NCBI GenBank assembly: GCA_964618455.1
Contig: CAZUAQ010000009.1
Span: 62,001-126,000 of the forward strand
Length of the DNA stretch: 64,000 bases
Origin: CAZUAQ01 sp964618455
GTDB lineage: Bacteria > Planctomycetota > Phycisphaerae > UBA1845 > PWPN01
Reading direction: 5' to 3'
Within the stretch, counting starts at the first letter, position 1, and each line of letters begins with the position of its first letter. Positions 58,576 through 64,000 of this stretch are shown here, piece after piece. The translations under genes and the position numbers were made by a program. The notes under the pieces were generated by a model. It was given only the letters and a program-made list of their open reading frames with translations. It did not search any database and had not been told where the DNA came from.

Positions 58576-58590
58576 GCTCGCTTTCGTTCA

Positions 58591-58618
58591 ATTATACACC
58601 ACGAATCGGTCAAGCCAA
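58591..58618 (-). promoter_or_regulatory. Promoter of the attenuator-like leader
   Basis: On the minus strand TTGGCT (58618-58613), 16 bp spacer, TATAAT (58596-58591). Start near 58584. Confidence 0.6.
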
Positions 58619-58687
58619 GTGATTTTCTGAAGTGGGTTTTCCAACTTTCTTCAGCGTTCCCCGGACGCCCCGGAGAAGGAACGATCC

Positions 58688-58838
58688 GTCCACGGAAGAC
58701 ACGAAAATCACGGAAGGAGAAGATGAGGAATAGCATTTCCGAGGGCGCCATACAGCCATCGCATCGCGTACTTCATACCGTACATCAGACTCTCCTGCAC
58801 TTTCACCCTTTTCCGTGCTCTCCGTGTCTTCCGTGGAC
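58688..58838. repeat. Intergenic inverted repeat (29-bp arms)
   Basis: The left arm 58688-58716 (GTCCACGGAAGACACGAAAA...) and the complement of 58810-58838 (GTCCACGGAAGACACGGAGA...) match at 25 of 29 positions, the first 16 identically. It lies directly downstream of the ppk2 stop. Confidence 0.65.
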
Positions 58839-58853
58839 CGAATTCTTCCTCTC

Positions 58854-59681
58854 TCACTCCGTGGACGGTCGTTTCGGTGTCTCGATCTCGATCGTCTCCG
58901 GATCGAAGTCGGCGGCGGGGGGTTTCATGTTCAGATCGCGCAACCTGTCCACCAGCGTCTGGGCCACCACCAGGTTGCGGTACCACTTCCGGTTCGCGGG
59001 CACCACGTACCACGGCGCCCAGGCGGTGCTCGTCCGGCTCAGCATCGCCTCGTAAGCCCGGCGATACGCGTACCACCGCATGCGCTCCTTCAGATCCGCC
59101 GGGTTGAACTTCCAGTGCTTCTCCGGACGCTCGAGGCGCTCGCGCAACCGCTCCTCCTGCTCCTCCAGGTCGATGTGCAGAAAGAACTTCAGAATCGTCG
59201 TGCCTTCGTCCGCCAGCATCTTCTCGAAGGCGTTGATGTGCGCGTAGCGGCGGGACCAGACCTCCTCCGGCACGAGATTGTGCACGCGAACAATCAGCAC
59301 ATCCTCGTAGTGCGAACGGTTGAAAATCGTCATCTGCCCGCGCTTCGGCACATGCCTGTGGACACGCCAGAGGTAGTCGTGATCGAGTTCTTCCTCCGTC
59401 GGCTTACCGAATGACGCTACCTTCACGCCCTGGGGATTCACCCCGTCGAACACGTGGCGGATCGTGCCATCCTTGCCGCCGGTATCCGTCGCCTGAAGCA
59501 CAACAAGCACTTTCTGCCGGCCCTCGGCGTAGAGCAGTTCCTGCAGCCGTTCCAACTCGGCGTTGAGATCCTTGAATCGCGCTTTGGCTTCGTCTTTCCC
59601 GCCGGGGCATTGCGACTTGTCTTTCGGATCCCACGCGTCGAGATCGACCTGGGTGTCCGGCTTGATGCGATAGGTCTTCAT
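58854..59681 (-). CDS. ppk2: Polyphosphate kinase 2 family protein
   Basis: A 275-residue PPK2, which transfers phosphate between polyphosphate and nucleotides. Walker A is seen in VLQATDTGGKDGTIRHVFDG, followed by VKVASFGKPTEEELDHDYLW and the conserved FNRSHYEDVLIVRVHN. EEQEERLRERLERPEKHWKF and the lid RRAYEAMLSRTSTAWAPWYV complete the domain. The single-domain form and the DTGGKDG loop resemble class I/III enzymes that act on AMP or ADP; the direction of reaction cannot be read. AGGAAG precedes the ATG at 59681. Confidence 0.92.
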   Translation of the reverse strand: MKTYRIKPDTQVDLDAWDPKDKSQCPGGKDEAKARFKDLNAELERLQELLYAEGRQKVLVVLQATDTGGKDGTIRHVFDGVNPQGVKVASFGKPTEEELDHDYLWRVHRHVPKRGQMTIFNRSHYEDVLIVRVHNLVPEEVWSRRYAHINAFEKMLADEGTTILKFFLHIDLEEQEERLRERLERPEKHWKFNPADLKERMRWYAYRRAYEAMLSRTSTAWAPWYVVPANRKWYRNLVVAQTLVDRLRDLNMKPPAADFDPETIEIETPKRPSTE

Positions 59682-60071
59682 CTCAAGCTTCCTGATGCGA
59701 GGAGGATGGCCGAAGACACGAACTCATCATGATATCCCCGGTCGTCCGAAGGGGTAAACCCTAGGCAAGGGGGCGGGCATCTCTGGCATCACGACAGCGA
59801 GGAAACGCTTCCACGCGCACCGCAGGATCAAGCCCCCAGCGGTGAACATGCCCAATGATCGAAAGAAGCCGCCATCCGTTCTCGAACTGCGCCCCTTCAT
59901 ACCTTGAAAACATGTAACTTTATGTCCATGTCGTCAAGGCTCGTGCGGAGATTGCCTTACCGCCTCCCTGAGTGTAAACAGGGGCTCGGATTTTATCCTG
60001 ACGCGTCAACGCGGCGCCGAATCGGACAACTGCCTGTTGAGCAAGACTTATGGGGTGATGGAGAGATCTCG
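59682..60071. other. Gap upstream of the mechanosensitive channel
   Basis: About 390 bp between ppk2 and mscS, divergent. It holds an AT-richer patch near 59900-59935 but no clear promoter pair. The mscS frame stays open from 59904, but that part lacks coding character. Confidence 0.4.
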
Positions 60072-61922
60072 ATGAAGATAAAGGGTATCCGTATTCTGGT
60101 GGCATGGGTCGCTTTCTGGTTTGCCGGTTTCGCAAGCGCGCAGGATGAGGTCCCGAAGGAGCAGGAAGAGACCGTAGCGGAACAGCAGGAAGCGGCTGCC
60201 CAGGCAACCGCGACGGCCGTCGCCGAGGAGGAGGCGGTGGTTTCCGAATGGCGGACCCAACTGATGGAGAAACACGGATGGCTGCTCAATCCGCCCATCA
60301 GTGAGCTGAAGCTGCACCTGGCGCCGCTGACGAAGGAGGAACTCGAAGAGCGCGCCGCCGAGGCACTCGCTGCCGTTCAGGAGGTGGCACGCAAGCTGTC
60401 CGAAGATCTCATCGAACACATGAACCTCATGGAGGACGAGGACGCCGACCAGGGGGAAAAGCTGGCCATTGATAAGGGGTTGAGCAAGCGCATCGAACTC
60501 CGGCAGGACCTGATCACACGCGCCAACATCGTCTTCACCGAGCTGGACGATAAAGGCGGAGACACGACCGCGGCCCGCGGATACATCAGTGTGATCGAGA
60601 AACTCGAACCGGAAACACGCAAGACCGATGAAACCATCTCACTTTCCGAAGAGGAGCAGGAAAAACAGCGCGTGGCCGCACGGGTCGCCGCCGCCGTGGC
60701 GGACGTTCGCGCCATGCCGCCCGTCCATGAGCGTCCCGAACCGTGGACCGTCGATATTACCGAACTGGAACTCGAGCTTCAGCCTCTGCGTAAAGATCAG
60801 ATCGACGAGCGCGTGCAGAAGTGGCTGGACATCCTCCAGCGCGAACTGCGGCAGCGCATCCGCATGGACATCGCCATCATGCAGACCGAGGATGAGGCGG
60901 AACGCCAGGCGCTGGCCGATCAATCCACGGCCCAGCAGGAAATCGTCAAGTCGATCGTCGAGCGCGTCAGAGCCGCGCTGATGATCCTCCAGAAGCGTGG
61001 CGGGGACGTCTCGGAGTACAACGACTATATCGCCAACGCCACCGGCCAGCGCCTGAATCTGACCAATCCGGCGGTGCTCTATGCCCAGGCCAAAGCGTGG
61101 ATCCGCAGCCCGAGCGGCGGCATCAAGGTCGGGCTGAACATCCTGCAGTTCCTGGTCATCCTGCTGGTCTTCTGGATCGCCAGCCGCATCGTCGCGCGAT
61201 TGCTGGTCAGCGCGCTGAAAAGGATGCCCAAGAGTTCTGGGCTACTGGTCAAGTTCCTGGGCGATATCACGCGATGGGGCATCATGATCGTGGGCATCGC
61301 GGTGGCGATCAATTCCCTCGGTGTGACCGTCGGTCCGCTCATCGCCGCCATCGGCGCGGCCGGCCTCGTCATCGGTCTCGCGCTGCAAGGCACGTTGAGC
61401 AATTTCGCCAGCGGGATTCTGATCCTGGTGACACGCCCGTTTGACGTGGGCGATGTGATCAATGCCGGCGGCGTCTTCGGCAAGGTGGATGCGATGAACC
61501 TGGTCTCCACACGCGTCCTGACCTTCGACAACCAGGTCATGCTCGTGCCGAACAACCAGATCTGGGACGGTGTCATCACCAACCTGACCGCCCTGGACAC
61601 CCGGCGCGTGGACCTGACGTTCGGCATCGCCTACAACGCCGACATCAACAAGGCCAAGAAGGCACTGGAGGAGATTCTTGAGGCACATCCCATGGTGCTG
61701 GACAGTCCCGCGCCGATGATCAAGGTCAGCGAATTGGCGGACAGTTCGGTCAATCTCATCGTTCGCCCCTGGACGAAGACGAGCGACTATTGGGACGTCT
61801 ACTGGGATCTCATGCATCAGGTCAAGGAGCGCTTCGACGCCGAGGGGATCGGGATTCCGTTCCCGCAGCGCGACGTGCACCTGTACACCAATGCGGTGCC
61901 GGAGCTCTCCGGCAAGGCCTGA
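60072..61922 (+). CDS. MscS-type mechanosensitive channel with large periplasmic part
   Basis: A 616-residue protein. A signal-like segment (GIRILVAWVAFWFAGFASA) opens it, followed by about 310 residues of acidic, mostly helical sequence expected in the periplasm (coiled-coil-like, EEEQEKQRVAARVAAAVADV). The MscS core starts near residue 330 with helices LNILQFLVILLVFWIASRIV and GIMIVGIAVAINSLGVTVG. The pore helix is GPLIAAIGAAGLVIGLALQG with LSNFASGILILVTRPFDVGD. The cytoplasmic beta domain contains VMLVPNNQIWDGVITN. It is likely to relieve turgor on osmotic downshock. The ATG at 60072 has GGAGAG upstream and replaces the earlier in-frame ATG. Confidence 0.9.
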   Translation: MKIKGIRILVAWVAFWFAGFASAQDEVPKEQEETVAEQQEAAAQATATAVAEEEAVVSEWRTQLMEKHGWLLNPPISELKLHLAPLTKEELEERAAEALAAVQEVARKLSEDLIEHMNLMEDEDADQGEKLAIDKGLSKRIELRQDLITRANIVFTELDDKGGDTTAARGYISVIEKLEPETRKTDETISLSEEEQEKQRVAARVAAAVADVRAMPPVHERPEPWTVDITELELELQPLRKDQIDERVQKWLDILQRELRQRIRMDIAIMQTEDEAERQALADQSTAQQEIVKSIVERVRAALMILQKRGGDVSEYNDYIANATGQRLNLTNPAVLYAQAKAWIRSPSGGIKVGLNILQFLVILLVFWIASRIVARLLVSALKRMPKSSGLLVKFLGDITRWGIMIVGIAVAINSLGVTVGPLIAAIGAAGLVIGLALQGTLSNFASGILILVTRPFDVGDVINAGGVFGKVDAMNLVSTRVLTFDNQVMLVPNNQIWDGVITNLTALDTRRVDLTFGIAYNADINKAKKALEEILEAHPMVLDSPAPMIKVSELADSSVNLIVRPWTKTSDYWDVYWDLMHQVKERFDAEGIGIPFPQRDVHLYTNAVPELSGKA

Positions 61923-61944
61923 TGGACGCGGCAAGCACTGACAC

Positions 61945-62930
61945 TCAGCTTCCGGATTCGGGAATCGGTTGCGGATCGCGCCCCTGGCCGGTCCAGAGGT
62001 GGTTGCTCGCACCGGCACCGTTCGGAATCGTGATCCCCTCATCATCAACGGCGTAGCCGAGGCTCTCGAGGCGTTGGCCCTCGACGTGACCATCGGCGAA
62101 GAGCACATTGCCCTTGCGACCGCTGTGGCGCATCTCCACGGGGGAATGGCCGAACTCGCCATCCTCGCCGGCTTTCGGGCCGAAGCGCTCGGTAGCGTAT
62201 TCGCCGGCCCAGCGCGGCGGATCGAGCGTGTAGCTGTGCAACCCGTGGTCGCGGTCGGCGCCGCGGGAATCGGCGATGAAGACTGTTCGCGTGGGTTGGG
62301 TGACGAGATCTACCTTGACCGGGAAGCGCGCGTATTTATTGCCCACCTTGACGAGACTGTTACCGAGGTATTGCCAGTTCATCCCGTAGGCGCCGTTGCG
62401 CGTGCTGCGCGCGAACTCACCCTTGAGCGAGGGGCAGATGAAGTAGTCATTGGTCATGACCATGTTGCCCGCCGCCACGTTGTCCGGACTGATAACCGGT
62501 CCCACGCCATAATCCAGAAACCAGTGCCATCGAGGCTTGCTCATGCCGTAACGATTGGTGAACGTTTCCCAGGCGCCGGTGGTCTGTTGTAGACCTCTTT
62601 CAGGCGGACGGGGGGATAGCCGTTGTACTTCTCCTGGTAGAAGAGTCCCGCGTAACCCATCTGGCGGAGGTTCGAAGCGCACACCACGGACCGGGCCTGT
62701 GCCCGGGCCTTGTTGAGCGAGGGCAACAGGATGGAAACCAGGAGGGCAATGACCGCGACCACGACCAGCACTTCGATGAGCGTGAAGGCGCGGGAGGCTC
62801 TCGATCGGAAGTCGGTTCCCCATTGACGTGTTCTTCGCCCGCCAGAGGTTGACGCGACCACGGCCTTTCTGGCCGAAGACGAGAACTCAGGGCGATGCGT
62901 CGTGCGCGGGTTGAAGTGCAGGTTCCACAT
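61945..62930 (-). pseudogene. Prepilin-like (DUF1559-type) protein interrupted by a frameshift
   Basis: The ATG at 62930 (AAAGG upstream) opens a frame with the type II secretion/pilin N-terminus SRAFTLIEVLVVVAVIALLV after about 45 basic residues. It continues to LRQMGYAGLFYQEKYNGYPP and then fails. One base back, the other frame carries the rest: TTGAWETFTNRYGMSKPRWH, NVAAGNMVMTNDYFICPSLK, TQPTRTVFIADSRGADRDHG and the C-terminal HSGRKGNVLFADGHVEGQ (an H-x10-DG motif). The switch must lie between about 62635 and 62585; a run of six C near 62620 is a likely site. Joined, it is an ordinary planctomycete prepilin-type protein of about 325 residues. The cause may be mutation, sequencing error or programmed shifting. 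Confidence 0.8.
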
Positions 62931-62967
62931 CAAATCAGCCTTTCCAATGAATTCCTGGGTCCGGCAA

Positions 62968-62990
62968 ATCGAAAACCCCGGCTCGCCGGG
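62968..62990 (-). terminator. Terminator-like hairpin in the leader of the prepilin-like gene
   Basis: On the minus strand CCCCGG-CGAG-CCGGGG is followed by TTTTC. It lies 38 nt before the ATG at 62930 and about 20 nt after the predicted start of transcription. Confidence 0.5.
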
Positions 62991-62993
62991 GAT

Positions 62994-63008
62994 TGAGACT
63001 CAGTCTCA
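62994..63008. promoter_or_regulatory. Fur-box-like operator 1
   Basis: TGAGACT-C-AGTCTCA, a perfect 7-1-7 palindrome extended by T/A on each side. It resembles the Fur 7-1-7 box and sits just downstream of the predicted start site on the minus strand. Confidence 0.5.
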
Positions 63009-63016
63009 ATGTGGGC

Positions 63017-63045
63017 ATCATAGTCGAGCTGAGAATGAGTCTCAA
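63017..63045 (-). promoter_or_regulatory. Promoter of the prepilin-like gene
   Basis: On the minus strand TTGAGA (63045-63040), 17 bp spacer, TATGAT (63022-63017). Each hexamer matches the consensus at five of six positions. Operator 2 overlaps its -35 and spacer. Confidence 0.6.
63030..63044. promoter_or_regulatory. Fur-box-like operator 2
   Basis: TGAGAAT-G-AGTCTCA, a 7-1-7 palindrome with one mismatch. Its centre is 36 bp from that of operator 1. It covers the -35 region of the minus-strand promoter. Confidence 0.5.
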
Positions 63046-63086
63046 CATCTTTCTGGGGCTTTTTCCGAGCAATCGTGGATTTTGAC

Positions 63087-63115
63087 TTGAGGCGTACAAG
63101 GTCATTATTTATATT
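63087..63115 (+). promoter_or_regulatory. Promoter of the partial lipoprotein gene
   Basis: TTGAGG (63087-63092), 17 bp spacer, TATATT (63110-63115). Start near 63122 gives a leader of about 154 nt. The two operators lie 40-95 bp upstream. Confidence 0.4.
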
Positions 63116-63275
63116 GCCTTGCGGTGATCGGGCGCGGTCTGCCTCTGAATTTGCGGTGTGGATTCACGTTCGTGAACGTCGATAAGAGCCTCATGTCTTT
63201 TTGTCGAGCTTTGATCGCGCGGGCGATTCTCGACTGGGCCGATAACTGTATTATTAAATCTTGGGAGGACGTCAG

Positions 63276-64000
63276 ATGGCCAAGCATGGTCTTGTGGTTT
63301 TGTTGGTGTGCGCGTTGAGCCTGACCTTTGGCACCGGGCAGGGATGTATCCCTCCTGCCGGTGACGGCGATAACGGGGGCGGCGATAACGGAGGGGGAGA
63401 CAACGGGGGCGGTGACAATGGCGGAGGCGACAGCGGCGGTGGGGACTCCAGCACACTCGGTGTTGTCTTAACCAGCATCGGCGTCCACGTTCAGGGTCGC
63501 ATTTCCTGCGGAGACGACATCATCGCCTATACGGCCACTGCCAGTGATGGCACGGCCAATGGCGTGGACTACATCATTCCCGGAGCAGCCGACACCAGCG
63601 GCCGCGGCATCACCGGAGGTTCGGACTACAACGACGAGAGCTTCGTCGCGACCGGCAAGAAGATCGCCCTGGTCGGCGGACCGTCGAGCGATGACACTTT
63701 CAAAGTGAGCATCTATGACACCGACACGACCACAATCTCGGAAATCGCGCTCACGGACGTACGCGTTGCCACGATTCCGGTCGACGCCTTCGGCGCCGGC
63801 CACATTGTGGCGGATGGGGATTACGTGGCGACCCGCAACGACCCCTCTTCCGTGGATGACGGCAACATTGTCAAGGTCATTGACGTCAGCGGAAGCACGC
63901 CTTCGGTGATTTCCTTCCCGAACCCGGACGGGGTCAGCACCGGCTTCCAGGTGCCGCAGGTGCTTGTGGATGCCGATACACAGACGGTGGTGGCGGTGAC
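63276..64000 (+). CDS. Exported beta-rich protein with Gly-Asp-Asn repeats (C-terminus cut by window edge)
   Basis: The ATG at 63276, with GGGAGG upstream, opens MAKHGLVVLLVCALSLTFGT and then GQGC, a signal peptide with a Cys at the right place for a lipoprotein, though the lipobox is not canonical. A linker of five GGGD(N/S)-type units (about residues 31-55) follows. The rest is Asp/Gly/Thr/Val-rich with blade-like repeats (DDIIAYTATASDGTANGVDY; KIALVGGPSSDDTFKVSIYD), as in secreted beta-propellers. No stop is reached by 64000. The linker type is frequent in planctomycete exported proteins. Confidence 0.8.
   Translation, partial: MAKHGLVVLLVCALSLTFGTGQGCIPPAGDGDNGGGDNGGGDNGGGDNGGGDSGGGDSSTLGVVLTSIGVHVQGRISCGDDIIAYTATASDGTANGVDYIIPGAADTSGRGITGGSDYNDESFVATGKKIALVGGPSSDDTFKVSIYDTDTTTISEIALTDVRVATIPVDAFGAGHIVADGDYVATRNDPSSVDDGNIVKVIDVSGSTPSVISFPNPDGVSTGFQVPQVLVDADTQTVVAV

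Larger units (their letters stand above)
58238..58584 (-). ncRNA. Attenuator-like leader RNA
   Basis: A transcript of about 350 nt runs from the promoter at 58618-58591 to the terminator at 58277-58238. It holds small ORFs, an unusually long Shine-Dalgarno (58375-58362), and two hairpins that cannot form together. Hairpin P pairs 58335-58330 with 58323-58318. Hairpin Q pairs 58324-58319 and 58316-58313 with 58306-58303 and 58302-58297. The stop codon of the 11-codon ORF falls in the loop of P. This layout is that of a ribosome-controlled attenuator, though direct pairing of P or Q with the terminator is not evident. A free-standing small RNA or peptide gene is the alternative. Confidence 0.4.

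Noticed and set aside
63366..63440. Tandem repeat as a possible CRISPR or minisatellite
   Set aside because: It is the coding repeat for a Gly-Asp-Asn linker inside an ORF in frame, with no spacers.

Overview
The window is a GC-rich bacterial chromosome segment with no rRNA, tRNA, CRISPR array, insertion sequence or prophage that I could see. The gene content suggests a planctomycete, possibly Phycisphaerae-like. Pointers are a prepilin-type protein with an H-x(10)-DG motif near its C-terminus, a lipoprotein with a (GDNGG)n linker, an ispE-spoVG pair with an enlarged SpoVG, a RicT/PSP1 protein next to a Minf_1886-family protein, a Ser/Thr kinase with an N-terminal GspE-like module, and an OprB-type porin that implies an outer membrane. 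This placement is inference from content, not from a marker-gene search.

Layout. 1-8.3 kb (minus strand) holds housekeeping genes: truA (cut by the window edge), a FliA/WhiG-type sigma factor, a membrane Ser/Thr kinase, an MnmE-like GTPase lacking the usual C-terminus, coaX, obg, rpmA and a secreted protein. The MnmE-like, coaX and obg genes overlap by 4 bp each. 8.4-16.5 kb has hpt, a PH-domain membrane protein, a frameshifted small gene, a TPR protein, two unknowns, nnrE, an AraC-GyrI regulator and a HAD hydrolase. 16.6-20.4 kb carries a large Ser/Arg-rich exported protein, a candidate structured small RNA with its own promoter and terminator, and a Fur-family regulator. 20.6-24.6 kb is a sugar cluster (ribulokinase, SDR, GH172). 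24.8-28.6 kb is a hom-apgM-lysC operon. 28.7-33.8 kb has an RluA-type synthase, an ABC sugar transporter without ATPase, a Minf_1886 protein and RicT. 34-46.6 kb is mostly exported or envelope proteins (beta-propeller-like, zinc-ribbon membrane protein, OprB porin, lipoprotein, DUF4139, a large unknown), plus an FAD oxidoreductase and a BtuF-like protein. 46.9-52.3 kb has spoVG-ispE, a small zinc ribbon, a GluR0-like ligand-gated potassium channel and an MBOAT acyltransferase. 52.4-57.5 kb runs icd-hemC-CBM9-DASS-cysC on the plus strand. 57.5-64 kb has a uracil-DNA-glycosylase-like gene behind an attenuator-like leader, ppk2, mscS, a frameshifted prepilin-like gene under an operator-flanked promoter, and a partial lipoprotein.

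The observations I rate highest are non-coding. (1) A roughly 255-nt candidate RNA at 19.6-19.85 kb shows the octamer GGAGAGGG in three separate hairpin loops. (2) A roughly 350-nt leader at 58.24-58.58 kb (minus) has a 14-nt full-length Shine-Dalgarno, a tiny ORF, two mutually exclusive hairpins and a terminator ending 21 nt before the next gene. (3) A promoter at 63.0 kb is overlapped and flanked by two Fur-box-like 7-1-7 palindromes and followed by a leader terminator. (4) Long intergenic inverted repeats built from related phrases occur at 46.7, 56.7 and 58.7 kb. (5) Three genes have a -10 box 6-8 nt upstream of the ATG and no Shine-Dalgarno, which suggests leaderless mRNAs. All predictions were made by eye; no searches were run.
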